Of a DNA stretch of 59,194 nucleotides, positions 35,856-44,622 are shown piece by piece. This stretch comes from Clostridium sp. OF03-18AA (GTDB taxonomy: Bacteria; Bacillota; Clostridia; Lachnospirales; Lachnospiraceae), in assembly GCF_003478035.1 (NCBI RefSeq), contig NZ_QUEP01000017.1, forward strand, positions 1 through 59,194. The letters run 5' to 3'. Every line of letters begins with the position of its first letter. The stretch's first letter is position 1. The notes under the pieces are model-generated. The model was not told the origin of the DNA. It did no database searches and worked only from the letters and a program-made list of their open reading frames with translations. The position numbers and the translations under genes are program-made.

Positions 35856-36103
35856 ATTTCCAACTCCTTTTTGCTCGTATTCGATTAAGTATAACAAATA
35901 CAGTGTTCAAGTTCTCAATGGATTGCATGAGAAATTATTAAGATTTTCCTTAGAACAGATTTACTTTTTATCCTCGATGTTATTATATATCCGTTTACAG
36001 CATCCATCAATGATGCAAGCACGAAATTAAATAGTCAGTAGTATGAAAACAATAGTCGTTCAAATAATATCACATGAAATGTAAAATTACATTAGGTGAT
36101 GTT

Positions 36104-36463
36104 ATGAAGATAGAACGAGATGAACGACGATTTGATTTTCACGATATAGGGCTTGCTATCAAGCGAGCTCGGGAGGCCAGCGGGATGACACAGGAGCAAC
36201 TAGCCTATATTGTTGACCGCGCTCCGCGTACCATTATGTATAACGAAAATGACGGTCAGCATCCAAGCCTCAACACCTTTTATCAGATGGTCACAATGTT
36301 TGATATATCGGTGGATCAATACTTTTACCCGTCCCAGAATAGCGGGAGCGAGTGCAGAAAGCGGATTGATGCCATGTTGAACGCCTTGGACGAAAGAGAA
36401 TTGAAAATCGTTGAAGCTACAATCCAAGCGATGAAAGCATCGAAAGAAACGGAGGAAACGTAA
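36104..36463 (+). CDS. XRE-family helix-turn-helix regulator
   Basis: A 119-residue protein, the only rightward gene of the element backbone. An HTH of the XRE type (AIKRAREASGMTQEQLAYIV then RAPRTIMYNEND) occupies residues ~18-70. The C-terminus is helical. I start it at ATG 36,104 after AGGTGATG; an upstream frame from 36,074 adds ten residues. It is divergent from the VanR-like gene across about 250 bp and ends in a strong terminator, fitting a repressor of transfer or cargo genes. Confidence 0.75.
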   Translation: MKIERDERRFDFHDIGLAIKRAREASGMTQEQLAYIVDRAPRTIMYNENDGQHPSLNTFYQMVTMFDISVDQYFYPSQNSGSECRKRIDAMLNALDERELKIVEATIQAMKASKETEET

Positions 36464-36488
36464 AAGAAAGCGTAACCTCCGTTTTTTT
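36448..36488 (+). terminator. Intrinsic terminator of the XRE regulator
   Basis: AACGGAGG (36,448-36,455) and CCTCCGTT (36,476-36,483) form the stem, with an inner ACG/CGT pair, followed by a T7 run. The stem overlaps the end of the coding region. Confidence 0.8.
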
Positions 36489-36665
36489 GCGCCCTGTTGC
36501 GGGTTGCGCGTTTTGGCAAGCAATTCGGGTGTGGCCACACTCCGAAATTTTTGCAGGGCGCAGGGCCCGCAAAAATGCTTGTTGGGGAGCTCCCCAAACC
36601 CGCTGTACTTTGGGACAAATTGTCCCAAAGTCCCGGTGCGCTGCACCGTAGTCTGCGGCCCGTCA
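36489..36665. other. GC-rich non-coding region after the relaxase; candidate oriT
   Basis: No gene is seen. A perfect 12-bp palindrome GTGTGGCCACAC (36,528-36,541 area) is followed by an inverted repeat with ATTTTTGC/GCAAAAAT arms (~36,547-36,576), then palindromic site 3 and GGTGCGCTGCACC. Inverted repeats beside a relaxase gene are where the transfer origin often lies, but no nick site can be named from sequence alone. Confidence 0.35.
36607..36631. repeat. Palindromic site 3 of the element
   Basis: ACTTTGGGACA and its exact complement flank AAT: a perfect 11-bp-arm copy, 35 bp beyond the relaxase stop. Confidence 0.9.
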
Positions 36666-38072
36666 CTATCGTTCCTGGGCCTTATTTTCACGCTCGTCTG
36701 TTATGCCGAGCAGATGATCAATGTTCGCTTTTATTGCCACGGCCTCCCGCATTTGCCGCTGGGCCTCCCGGTATTCTGCATAAAGCTCTTTTTTCTGTCC
36801 TGCCAGCTCACGGCGGGATTTTTTTAGTGCTTCAATCTTAGGGAGCTTTGCGCCGTTCAGTATGGTGTTCATGGTATCTTTTGCCGCCCGGTAAGTGGCA
36901 AGCTCTGCTTCATGCTGGGCCAGATACTTTTTGCTGTACCGCGCAGCCTTGTACCCATCGAATACCGGGCGGGTCTTGGCATAGTCCACCGTGGCAACCA
37001 TCAGCTCCGAGGTTTTGGAAAGAGTCTCCTCCGTTGTGCGGAGCTCGTCAGACAGCTTGTGAAAGTGATCCACCGCAGCCTCGGTGCTGGCCGTCAGCGC
37101 CGCATAGTCTGTCAGATGATGCTCCTGCAAATACTGGAGTGCAGCCGCCATCTGCTTTAAGTTGTAGACCTTGGCCCATCGTTCATAGGCCGGGCCCTTG
37201 CCCTGGGCCATGCGCTCTTGAATGTCGATGATGAGATTAACTCGCCGTGGCGGAATCGTGGGCTCCTCTGGCAGCTCAGGGAGTGGACGTTCCCCGGCAA
37301 TTACTGCCTTGATGTCCTCCGGGTCAAATCCGGCTCCCAGTGTAGAAGCCCGGAGCCGAGTCGGTTTTTCCTGCCCGGGCGCAAGGAATGAGATGACACC
37401 GCCGCGTCCCTGTTTCACCGAAAAGCCGGACTCCTCCATGAGACGAAGAAAGTCGGAAAAGTCTGTGGGCTTTTTCTCCAAAGCCGCGAGAATAGCCAGC
37501 CGTACCCGCTGCTTGGCAGAGGGTGGCTTTTCTCCGATCCACTGGCCATAGTGAAGAAAGCAGCCCTTGCTGTGCTGGCGCGGATTTTGGATAACAGACA
37601 GTTCATGTTCGATGCACACGCGGTCAGAGAGCCGCCGCAGGGCAAAGGACGAACCAATAAAATTATGAAATTTCCGGGAGCGGTCAAAGGCCGTTGCATT
37701 AAAATAAATGTGATTGTGGATATGGGCCTTATCGGTATGCGTACAGACAAAGAATTGATGCTTTCCCTTTGTCCAGCGCATCGCCGTTTCATAACCGATA
37801 CGGTTTGCTTCTTCTGCCGTAACCTCCCCGGGCAGAAACGCCTGCCGGATCTGAAAGAACAGTGCCCCGCGAGATACGGCCCGGCCTGTCTCTGCAAGGT
37901 ATTGACTTTTTACCAGAAGAAACTCGGCGGGAGCCGTGTTCGGATCGCAGAGATAGGAAGATACGGCTCCCAGCTTTTCCGGGTTCAGGCCATAGGTAAA
38001 ACGATCCTCCATCGTTTGAATTGCACTTTTTCCCGCCGCTGTTTTATAAGGGCGGATGTAGGTGGTCGCCGT
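36666..38072 (-). CDS. Relaxase / mobilization nuclease
   Basis: A ~468-residue MOBP-type relaxase that would nick oriT and pilot DNA during conjugation. The histidine triad is in FVCTHTDKAHIHNHIYFNAT at residues ~110-125, preceded by TGRAVSRGALFFQIRQAF. The C-terminal half is helical. The family start, M-A-T-T-Y-I-R-P-Y, corresponds here to ACG-GCG-ACC (T-A-T-T-Y), with GGAAGGAGGG correctly spaced before the ACG at 38,072-38,070. No ATG or GTG is available; a TTG at 38,093 lies upstream of that ribosome site. It thus appears to start at ACG, or to have lost its start. Confidence 0.85.
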   Translation of the reverse strand, partial: TATTYIRPYKTAAGKSAIQTMEDRFTYGLNPEKLGAVSSYLCDPNTAPAEFLLVKSQYLAETGRAVSRGALFFQIRQAFLPGEVTAEEANRIGYETAMRWTKGKHQFFVCTHTDKAHIHNHIYFNATAFDRSRKFHNFIGSSFALRRLSDRVCIEHELSVIQNPRQHSKGCFLHYGQWIGEKPPSAKQRVRLAILAALEKKPTDFSDFLRLMEESGFSVKQGRGGVISFLAPGQEKPTRLRASTLGAGFDPEDIKAVIAGERPLPELPEEPTIPPRRVNLIIDIQERMAQGKGPAYERWAKVYNLKQMAAALQYLQEHHLTDYAALTASTEAAVDHFHKLSDELRTTEETLSKTSELMVATVDYAKTRPVFDGYKAARYSKKYLAQHEAELATYRAAKDTMNTILNGAKLPKIEALKKSRRELAGQKKELYAEYREAQRQMREAVAIKANIDHLLGITDERENKAQER

Positions 38073-38104
38073 AAAAATCCCTCCTTCCGGCAAACAGTAT
38101 TTTT

Positions 38105-38129
38105 ACTTTGGGACACTTTGTCCCGAAGT
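38105..38129. repeat. Palindromic site 4 of the element
   Basis: ACTTTGGGACA-CTT-TGTCCCGAAGT, about 33 bp before the relaxase start and 42 bp after the MobC stop. Confidence 0.9.
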
Positions 38130-38170
38130 AGAAAAAGCCGGGGAGCGGTATCAACCACTCCCCGGATGGG

Positions 38171-38518
38171 TCAGAGCTCTACCAGCGCGGAGAGCTGTTT
38201 CAAGAGATCAGACAGAGGCCCCCACAAAGCGGCATAGTCCCGCTGCAAGGCCGCGAGTTCTTCGGGATAAATCGCGCCGTAGGTGTTGGCTTGAATTGCC
38301 ACTTGGTTCAGATTGTTGGAGCAGCGCCGCTGGAGCGAAACCAGCTCACGAACAGGCGAAAGGTCAACATGAAGCACATACCCACTCAGGGCCATTTTCC
38401 GCATATAGGCTCCCATGTTACGGATGCCAGCCTCCGCCATACGTTCTTGAATCAGGGCCTGCTCCGTCTCCGACACCATCACATGAAGATGGATCGGACG
38501 GCGGCGTTTCTTTGTCAT
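38171..38518 (-). CDS. mobC: MobC-like relaxosome accessory protein
   Basis: A 115-residue protein beginning with RRRPIHLHVMVSETEQALI, a ribbon-helix-helix type N-terminus, followed by GIRNMGAYMRKMALSGY and the helical LQRRCSNNLNQVAIQANTYG signature of the MobC family. MobC helps the relaxase open oriT. It overlaps the preceding small gene by 4 bp (ATGA) and precedes the relaxase. Confidence 0.8.
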   Translation of the reverse strand: MTKKRRRPIHLHVMVSETEQALIQERMAEAGIRNMGAYMRKMALSGYVLHVDLSPVRELVSLQRRCSNNLNQVAIQANTYGAIYPEELAALQRDYAALWGPLSDLLKQLSALVEL

Positions 38519-38679
38519 CGCTCCTCACGCTCCCGGCTGCGGCAGGCGCGGGGCGGCTCCTTTACTTTATCCAGCGGCTTTTCCTGTTCATCTACCGGAG
38601 CAGGGCGCGGCAAATGAAATTCACGGTGCAGGCGCAGCACCTCCAGTACAGACAATTCCTGTTCACGTTTCTTTTCCAT
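38515..38679 (-). CDS. Small charged element protein
   Basis: A 54-residue frame with ATG 38,679 after AAGGAGG and a stop overlapping the MobC start. It begins MEKKREQELSVLEVLRLHRE and ends rich in Arg and Glu. I recognise no family. The ribosome site and the ATGA overlap support it as a real coupled gene; it may regulate MobC or relaxase synthesis. Confidence 0.55.
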   Translation of the reverse strand: MEKKREQELSVLEVLRLHREFHLPRPAPVDEQEKPLDKVKEPPRACRSREREER

Positions 38680-38691
38680 ATACGCACCTCC

Positions 38692-39276
38692 TTATCTATC
38701 GCCACGGTCAGGCTGCCTGCGCTGGGGAGCCGGAGCCTCCGAGCCGCGATCTGCCTCCGCCAACTTTGCCGCGTTTTTCATCTGCTCGGCAATCGGACGG
38801 GGCCTGTCGGGATTATCAGGAGCAGGACGCAGCTCATAGTCGGATGCCTGCTTTTCCGTCAGCGGACGGGTATAGGTAAGATAGCCCCAAGCCAAGAACG
38901 AGCCATTTTCCACCGGGACGCGCTGATCGTAATTGAAGATTTCATCCGGCTTGTTATAGGGCGGCTTCGGGAATGTCCCGATGTCCACAGGCCGCTGGGT
39001 CGAATAATACTTGTAAAGGCCGGGAGCCTCGGTCTGCCTGATCCCGACGTTATAAATACGCTGATAGTCCTGCACCCGGTCTGTAAAATCCTGTTCCATC
39101 GCGGTGCGGTCATTTCCATAGTGACCCCATTCGTACTGCCGCAGGCCGTCCTTGTCATCATAGCAGGCCCATGTGACATAGCGGGATGGCGCGGTGGGAT
39201 GTTCGCCCAATGCAAATCCTCGTCCATTTTCCAGCATAACAGCCTTCAGAATCGAATAGCCTTGATTTTTGTCCAT
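38692..39276 (-). CDS. Unrecognised conserved element protein
   Basis: A 194-residue soluble protein starting after GGGAGG. GYSILKAVMLENGRGFALGE, TWACYDDKDGLRQYEWGHYG and DFTDRVQDYQRIYNVG are the distinctive parts; the last 50 residues are Pro- and Arg-rich. It lies in the relaxase-side gene string typical of Tn1549-like elements. I do not know its function. Confidence 0.6.
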   Translation of the reverse strand: MDKNQGYSILKAVMLENGRGFALGEHPTAPSRYVTWACYDDKDGLRQYEWGHYGNDRTAMEQDFTDRVQDYQRIYNVGIRQTEAPGLYKYYSTQRPVDIGTFPKPPYNKPDEIFNYDQRVPVENGSFLAWGYLTYTRPLTEKQASDYELRPAPDNPDRPRPIAEQMKNAAKLAEADRGSEAPAPQRRQPDRGDR

Positions 39277-39289
39277 AGTACACCTCCCA

Positions 39290-40249
39290 TCATCGAGACA
39301 TTTCTTTGTTTTCTCTTTTCACAAACGGCTGGAGCTGATAGGGGCTTGTACCGTCCTCGGGTCGCAGAAAGTCTATCCGGGCCGCAGCACGGATGGCGTT
39401 CTGGTTAAGCTGCCGCTGCCATGCCCCTTGGCTGGGAGCCCACTTAAAGCCGTTGCTTTTCAGTTCCTGCCGCTGATCGGCATCGGGCTTTTCCTCAAAA
39501 ATAAGCTGCAAACGGTTTTCAGCCTCATTGATTTTGGCCTCACCTCCGGGGAATGTCCAGCCAGCAAACTCGGAGCGGCTGCTCAGTTCCTCAATGCGCT
39601 GGCGTACACGGCGGATGTTGGCGTTGTTGTTGGAAAGCAGATAGGTGGGGTACGGCTTGCTTTTATCCAAGTGCCATGACTGCGTCATATCTGCTTTGAG
39701 CTTTTCGGCCTGCTCCGGCGTAAGCTCCGGGCAGCCGTCCAGCGTTTTGTGTTTCCGAAAATACGCATTGACCGCCTTCATGGTGGCCTGCTGGAACTCC
39801 AGCCCCTCCAGCTTTTTTGTCAGCTTTTCCACGGCCAGATCATCGTCTGCGCTGATCCCGCCCATACCAACAGAGCGGATTTTATCAAGCAGTTTTGAGA
39901 TCTCCGCATACTCTCCATAGTTGCGATCCCGGGCGGCGTTCTGCTTGTGCTTTTTTGCCACAGGGAAATTACCGCCCCCGGAGATCAGAATAGAGGGCAC
40001 CCGGGCATCAATCACATTGCGTTCATTCAGATTTTCCGCAAGTTTCCGGGCATAGCGATCCACCAGCGCGTCAATCTTATCATGGTACATGGGATCGACA
40101 CGGGCTTTCTGGCGTTCCGCTGCTGCATACGCTTCATCGACCATTGCCCGGTAGCCCGCCGTAGCGGAGCCCGGCTGATAGTCGGAAAAGCTGTTCATAT
40201 CTTTTGCCCGCTTTGCGGCTTCTTCATTGATCGGATAATATTTCGGCAT
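39290..40249 (-). CDS. Unrecognised conserved element protein
   Basis: A 319-residue soluble protein from the ATG at 40,249, which follows GAAGGAGG. The N-terminal half is helical and charged. The C-terminus has LQLIFEEKPDADQRQELKSN then GFKWAPSQGAWQRQLNQNA, a short module seen at the ends of several mobile-element proteins. A role in transfer or in host-defence evasion is possible but not shown. Palindromic site 5 lies 26 bp before its start. Confidence 0.6.
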   Translation of the reverse strand: MPKYYPINEEAAKRAKDMNSFSDYQPGSATAGYRAMVDEAYAAAERQKARVDPMYHDKIDALVDRYARKLAENLNERNVIDARVPSILISGGGNFPVAKKHKQNAARDRNYGEYAEISKLLDKIRSVGMGGISADDDLAVEKLTKKLEGLEFQQATMKAVNAYFRKHKTLDGCPELTPEQAEKLKADMTQSWHLDKSKPYPTYLLSNNNANIRRVRQRIEELSSRSEFAGWTFPGGEAKINEAENRLQLIFEEKPDADQRQELKSNGFKWAPSQGAWQRQLNQNAIRAAARIDFLRPEDGTSPYQLQPFVKRENKEMSR

Positions 40250-40274
40250 AGTACCTCCTTCCACAAAAGCCGGA

Positions 40275-40299
40275 ACTTTGGGACAAATTGTCCCAAAGC
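40275..40299. repeat. Palindromic site 5 of the element
   Basis: ACTTTGGGACA-AAT-TGTCCCAAAGC, 26 bp upstream of the gene ending at 39,290. Confidence 0.9.
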
Positions 40300-40428
40300 C
40301 CCGGCAGCTAAAATGTTGACAGCATCTCACGGAAACAGGGCCGGACATAGAAACATACACCTCCCGCAGAAAAGGGCCTTAAAAAGCCTTGTCATAAGCG
40401 GGTTTAGGCTGGCCTAATTGTCAACATA

Positions 40429-40782
40429 TCAGCCCCGCTTTTTCCGCATATATTCCCGCTGCTGTCTGCGGTGTGCCGCCTTTGCACAGGCCGCCGAACA
40501 ATAGGTTTGCCGTCCATCAGGAGCCACGGCTCTGCCGCATACCGGGCAAGCCTTGAAATCCGGCCTTGGCCCTTCTGCCAGCAGCGCAACCTCCAGCGCC
40601 GGATCAAGGGGCAGAACTGCCTCGCGGAAGTAGCGGCAATAAGCCCCTGTCCAGCATTTCCCAAACATATAGCACTCGCAATCCAGCGGCAGGCAGCCGC
40701 AGTCCCGGTCATAGTTGGCACACCATTTTGACACCAGCCTGCGGATTGCCGCTTTTTCTGTTCGGGTCAGTTCTCGGCCCAC
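40429..40782 (-). CDS. Cysteine-rich VLP-domain protein
   Basis: A 117-residue protein from a GTG at 40,782, which follows GGGAGG. LTRTEKAAIRRLVSKWCANY then CGCLPLDCECYMFGKCW is the Cys-rich VLP domain of Clostridia conjugative elements. The C-terminal CPVCGRAVAPDGRQTYCSAA is a zinc-finger-like pair of Cys motifs before a basic tail, suggesting nucleic-acid binding. A longer upstream frame to 40,905 is out of the real start. It is spaced 4 bp from the preceding small gene. Confidence 0.7.
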   Translation of the reverse strand: MGRELTRTEKAAIRRLVSKWCANYDRDCGCLPLDCECYMFGKCWTGAYCRYFREAVLPLDPALEVALLAEGPRPDFKACPVCGRAVAPDGRQTYCSAACAKAAHRRQQREYMRKKRG

Positions 40783-40786
40783 AGTA

Positions 40787-40963
40787 TCACCTCCCGTTGC
40801 CCGGTGGTTTGAGCTGCTCCCGGTAGCAGAACACGCAGCCGATCCCGCGCCAGTAAGGGCAGCCGTCACAACGGGAGCCCTTCGGCGGCAGGCTTGGCGG
40901 CACACCCTTAAAGTGGCTTTTTTCTTTCATAAATCCCTCATAGGGGTTGTTGGTAAATCTCAT
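40787..40963 (-). CDS. Small four-cysteine element protein
   Basis: A 58-residue protein beginning MRFTNNPYEGFMKEKSHFKG with a CDGCPYWRGIGCVFC core, a likely zinc-binding site. Its ATG overlaps the DUF4366 stop by 4 bp. Small proteins of this type accompany the Cys-rich VLP gene in related elements. Function unknown. Confidence 0.65.
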   Translation of the reverse strand: MRFTNNPYEGFMKEKSHFKGVPPSLPPKGSRCDGCPYWRGIGCVFCYREQLKPPGNGR

Positions 40964-41709
40964 TCATTATCCTCGCTTTCGGTATCGTCCTCGTCCCAAG
41001 GCGGCCCATCGTCCTCGGAATCGTCATAATCAGCCAGTTCCTCACTATAATCCTCTTCGGGTACAGCAGCTTTTTCATGCTTCGGGCGGTAGATTTTCAA
41101 GTACCAGCCTGCACCGCCGCCCAGCACAGCCACAGCCAAAATCAGCAGAAGCGTCCCGGTATTACTTTTCTGCTGGGGCTCGGGTTCCGGCTCCTCCGCA
41201 GGTTCTGTTACCGGGACGGGTTCAGGAGCCGTGCCAGCACACTCGGTCATGTTGACCGCGCAGACCTCGCAATCCGTATTGATGGCTCCGGGCGCACATT
41301 TTTCTGTGCAGGAGCAGGCCGGAAGTTCTCCGCCAGCGGCCTCCAGTGCCGCCAGCAGATCGGCTTCATCCACCATGTTCAGAAAGTAGGTGTGATACTG
41401 TTCGCCGTCCTCATCCACAGGCTTGTCATAGTCAATGACAATGTAAAAGGTGTTGCCGCCGCTGGTTTCCACCGTGATGAACTGTTTGTTGGTTGCAGCA
41501 TCGTAGAGCAGATCGCGGGTCACAAGGTTTCCATCCTCCGAAAAGCCCTCGCCCGGGGTAATGGTAGGTGCAGGCTCCGGGGGCGGAGTTTCTTCCACAA
41601 CAGGCGGTTCCTCATTTCCGCTGTCCGAATAGGCGTAGGCCGGAATCGCAAAGCCGCATAAAAGAACGGCGGAGCAAAGCCCCGCCGCTAACATACGAAA
41701 GTGTTTCAT
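40960..41709 (-). CDS. DUF4366 / CD1107-type surface protein
   Basis: A 249-residue exported protein. It has an N-terminal signal peptide (AAGLCSAVLLCGFAIPAYAY), an acidic Pro-rich linker, a central domain with TFYIVIDYDKPVDEDGEQYH, a Cys cluster, and a C-terminal helix (GTLLLILAVAVLGGGAGWYL) followed by a very acidic tail. It is probably a membrane-anchored part of the conjugation apparatus, lying between the NlpC/P60 hydrolase and DUF4315 genes. Confidence 0.75.
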   Translation of the reverse strand: MKHFRMLAAGLCSAVLLCGFAIPAYAYSDSGNEEPPVVEETPPPEPAPTITPGEGFSEDGNLVTRDLLYDAATNKQFITVETSGGNTFYIVIDYDKPVDEDGEQYHTYFLNMVDEADLLAALEAAGGELPACSCTEKCAPGAINTDCEVCAVNMTECAGTAPEPVPVTEPAEEPEPEPQQKSNTGTLLLILAVAVLGGGAGWYLKIYRPKHEKAAVPEEDYSEELADYDDSEDDGPPWDEDDTESEDNE

Positions 41710-41711
41710 AT

Positions 41712-41966
41712 TCAGTTTTCCTCCTTCTTTTTTTCTTCGGACTTCGGGACACTTTGTCCCAAAGTGCCGCCGTCCTTCAGCTTTTCAAACAGCAACGGGA
41801 GCTCCGTAAGGGAGATGCTCATACCGCGCACAATGTCCACGATCTCACTGTTTTCTGCCTCCAGCTTTTTCTGCTCCAGCTCCTTGAGCCGGGCCTGCTG
41901 TTCACTGATTTTAGCCTTGACCTTATCAATCTCGGCCTGAATTTTCATGCTTTTGGTAATTGCCAT
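41712..41966 (-). CDS. DUF4315 family protein
   Basis: An 84-residue coiled-coil protein from the ATG at 41,966, after ATAGGAGG. KIQAEIDKVKAKISEQQARL then ELEQKK matches DUF4315, a constant partner of the NlpC/P60 and DUF4366 genes in these elements. Its last codons (GTLGQSVPKSEEKK) are encoded by palindromic site 6, so the site has been built into the coding region. Confidence 0.75.
   Translation of the reverse strand: MAITKSMKIQAEIDKVKAKISEQQARLKELEQKKLEAENSEIVDIVRGMSISLTELPLLFEKLKDGGTLGQSVPKSEEKKKEEN
41741..41765. repeat. Palindromic site 6 of the element
   Basis: ACTTCGGGACA-CTT-TGTCCCAAAGT, inside the 3' end of the DUF4315 gene and 32 bp before the DUF4366 start. Confidence 0.9.
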
Positions 41967-41980
41967 TTCAAAACCTCCTA

Positions 41981-42052
41981 TCACGGTAAACGCCCATAGG
42001 CGTAAAAATGAGATTGCCAGTAGCTTGTATTCAAATTTGTGTAGCCGATGGG
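41981..42052 (-). CDS. NlpC/P60 hydrolase, exon 2
   Basis: Reading from 42,052, PIGYTNLNTSYWQSHFYAYG then RLP and a stop. This is the missing C-terminus of the NlpC/P60 domain and continues in frame from HCGD at the end of exon 1 once the group II intron is removed. Confidence 0.85.
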   Translation of the reverse strand, partial: PIGYTNLNTSYWQSHFYAYGRLP

Positions 42053-42113
42053 GTAGAGTAGGAAAGCGCCGCCTTACCGCCTTTCGGCGGCAGGTTTGCG
42101 CAGTCCTCTCTCA

Positions 42114-42147
42114 GAACCGGGCATGCACCTCTCAATGCACCCGGCTC
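42114..42147 (-). ncRNA. Group II intron domain V
   Basis: The leftward RNA reads GAGCCGGGTGCATTGAG then AGGTGCATGCCCGGTTC, a 34-nt hairpin with the GAGC/GTTC ends and a GAGA-type loop characteristic of the catalytic domain. Confidence 0.85.
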
Positions 42148-42176
42148 GCCGTTGTATTGCTCCATTACAATCAAAC

Positions 42177-43973
42177 TCAAAATCCATGATGAATCATCTG
42201 ATGGCAATCATGACAAACCACCAGAGCCTTCCTTTTCTTTGCTATCATCACCACTTCCCAAGGCTCTTTTCCCCTCAGGTTCTTCACCTTGTTTACATGG
42301 TGTACTTCATATTTCCTATCGTTCCCCTCGTGACCGCACAGCTCACAGCGGCAGGCTTTCAGCCTGCTGTCGATTGTTGTTTTGCTTGTAGCGATTATTT
42401 TTACGATTTTGGGCTCAACATCTTCGCATTTCTTCCCGTCAATCTCATTGAATTTTGTCAGGTAGCGAATCTTCTTACCTTTCTTCGTCTCGTAGGGGAT
42501 ACCCCAACGCTTGGCACCGGTGCGATACTTGTTATATATTTTCGACAGCTTGCATCTGTGTTTCCACGCTAAGGTTTTCAAGCAACTGTATTCCATCAGG
42601 TAGCTGAAGTAGTTCAAACTGCGGTAATTACTCGCAAGGAAGTAGTAATTGCATAATCCGCGGAGCTCCGCATCATACGTTATTACAATCTCCAAGTCCG
42701 TATTTCTGGTCAGAGCCACTCTTGCCACAGGTTCAAGTTTTCCATTGTCTTCCCTCTGACGAACAACGCCATGTGAGAAAAGATACTTCTCAATCTTGTC
42801 CTTTAATGGAATCAGCAGTTCAACGGTATTGTTCAAGGTTCTTTGCTTGCAGTTCTTCCACGGTTTAACCGTTTGGTCACGGCGTACACGCACATCATAT
42901 CCAAGAAAGCGTGCAGATTCATTGCTGTGGGTGATAAGCGTCTTTTCCTGGCTGAGTTCCATTCTCAGCGTTCCTCGGATAAACTCCGTTAGTTGTGCTT
43001 TTATCCACTCACAATCCTCTTTGCTGCCGTTTACTGCAATCAGAAAATCATCAGCATACCGCACATACTTTAGCTTTTTGTCATTGCAGAGTTTTGCCGG
43101 GGTTTTACGTAATTCCTTCCCCAACTCCTCATACTGTGCAATCAGCTGATTCCGCTCCTCGCCCGCCTGACGGCGATTGATTTTTGCCCGGGTATTGGCT
43201 CTCTTTTGTTGAAGAGCCTTGTATTCCGGGGTAAGCGTGTACGGTGTTTTTACGTCAAAGGATTCCTTAAGCGTTTCCACAAACTTGTCCAACTCATTCA
43301 GATAGATATTGGCAAGGATAGGCGAAATGATACCGCCCTGCGGACAACCGCTATAGGTTCCGTAATACTTCCAGTCCTCCATATATCCGGCCTTGAGAAA
43401 GACACGAATCAGATTCAGGAAGCGTACATCCTTGATTTTTCTGCCGATAATCTCCAACAACACCGTATGGTCAATGTTGTCAAAGCAGCCCTTGATATCG
43501 CCCTCGACAAACCACTTGGCACCGACAAACTCGTGCTTCAGCTGTGACAGTGCTGTATGACAGCTCCGTCCGGGGCGAAAACCGTGTGAGAAATCCGAGA
43601 AGATTGGCTCATACACCGCTTGCAAAATCATGCGGATAACATCCTGAATCAGCTTATCCGAAAAGGTGGGTAATCCTAATGGACGCATCTTTCCGTTGGC
43701 TTTCTTGATGTAAGTTCGCCTGACCGGGTTCGGTGTATAGGTGCCGTTCTTCAAAGATTCTATGATTCGGGTTACATAGTCTTCATTGAAGCCGTCCGCT
43801 GTGTCTTCGTTGACTCCCTTAGTTGCCGCGCCGTTATTGGCGTAAAGGTTCTGATACGCAACATAGTAGATGTCAGGGCGAAGCGTATATCGAAACAGCT
43901 TCGTGAATACTTCGTCATGATTTTTAACTGAGTTCTCCTGTAACTTGGTTAAAATCTCAATTGTTGGTTTCAT
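42177..43973 (-). CDS. ltrA: Group II intron reverse transcriptase/maturase
   Basis: A 598-residue LtrA-type protein. RT motifs include RPLGLPTFSDKLIQDVIRMI, SHGFRPGRSCHTAL, GDIKGCFDNIDH, GCPQGGIISPILANIYL and the catalytic YADD (KYVRYADDFLIAV). A maturase domain X follows, then an HNH-type endonuclease (CELCGHEG, EVHHVNKVK, CHDCHQMIHHG). It should promote splicing and retrohoming of the surrounding intron. All catalytic motifs are intact. Confidence 0.95.
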   Translation of the reverse strand: MKPTIEILTKLQENSVKNHDEVFTKLFRYTLRPDIYYVAYQNLYANNGAATKGVNEDTADGFNEDYVTRIIESLKNGTYTPNPVRRTYIKKANGKMRPLGLPTFSDKLIQDVIRMILQAVYEPIFSDFSHGFRPGRSCHTALSQLKHEFVGAKWFVEGDIKGCFDNIDHTVLLEIIGRKIKDVRFLNLIRVFLKAGYMEDWKYYGTYSGCPQGGIISPILANIYLNELDKFVETLKESFDVKTPYTLTPEYKALQQKRANTRAKINRRQAGEERNQLIAQYEELGKELRKTPAKLCNDKKLKYVRYADDFLIAVNGSKEDCEWIKAQLTEFIRGTLRMELSQEKTLITHSNESARFLGYDVRVRRDQTVKPWKNCKQRTLNNTVELLIPLKDKIEKYLFSHGVVRQREDNGKLEPVARVALTRNTDLEIVITYDAELRGLCNYYFLASNYRSLNYFSYLMEYSCLKTLAWKHRCKLSKIYNKYRTGAKRWGIPYETKKGKKIRYLTKFNEIDGKKCEDVEPKIVKIIATSKTTIDSRLKACRCELCGHEGNDRKYEVHHVNKVKNLRGKEPWEVVMIAKKRKALVVCHDCHQMIHHGF

Positions 43974-44622
43974 TGAGGCTTTCCTCCCTAATCAATGTCG
44001 ATTTTAATTCGCTCAAACTGTCCTCCTTCGCCATGTGAACGGCTTTCCCGTTCTCGGACTACTACGAGGACTCCGTTGCCATGTCAGATTTTCAGTGTCA
44101 TTCCTCTTGGCAAAGCCTTGAGGTTTATCCCGTTTTTTGACGGATTACACATAGCCCAAACGGGCATTCTGATTTAGGCAATCCCCAGTTTGCGGAAGTA
44201 GTAGGCTGTGTGAATTCTCGGATGTGCTTTCGTTTCTTTAAGACCGGTTCTCCGGCTTGCCGTGCATCGTTTTGATAACCTGCCGAATGGAGACCCTATC
44301 CGGCATTCGATAACGTGTTAGGGGGCAACCCTCCCTTTCACCGTCTGCACCATAGGTTTCAGGTAAATTTCCTATGCCTACACTGAACAGAGGCTCGAAA
44401 CTCGCATTCAACAAATCCAGTTTCATCCTTATATTCACTTACTCTTGCGGTTCAGTCGCATCCGATTACCTTTAGATGATTTACCGCTTTCCTGTCGTGC
44501 TCTGTTCCCGTTACACCTTTCGGCTCATCGGTAAGACAGGTGAGTTCTCGGGTTATCTTCCGAGGTAGTGCCTTGTTTCATCCCTCCTTTCTCTACTTCT
44601 ACTTCCGCCCTGCTGGGCGCAC

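Larger units (their letters stand above)
42053..44622 (-). mobile_element. Group II intron inserted in the NlpC/P60 gene
   Basis: A 2,570-bp intron. Its 5' end is GTGCGCCCAGCAGGGCG (44,622 leftward), the canonical GUGYG start; the 3' end is CTACTCTAC at 42,053, after a domain VI-like stem. A 34-nt domain V lies at 42,114-42,147, and a reverse transcriptase/maturase is encoded inside. The 650 bp before the maturase form the domain I-III RNA and have no gene. Exact splicing restores the host frame, so insertion need not disable the gene. Confidence 0.9.

Noticed and set aside
36497..36841. Overlapping rightward frames after the XRE gene
   Set aside because: They begin behind an intrinsic terminator, have no ribosome site and run antisense into the relaxase.
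38062..39408. A 448-codon rightward open frame opposite the MobC-side genes
   Set aside because: It is antisense to genes with ribosome sites and family motifs; GC-rich DNA leaves long opposite frames. It shows no domain.
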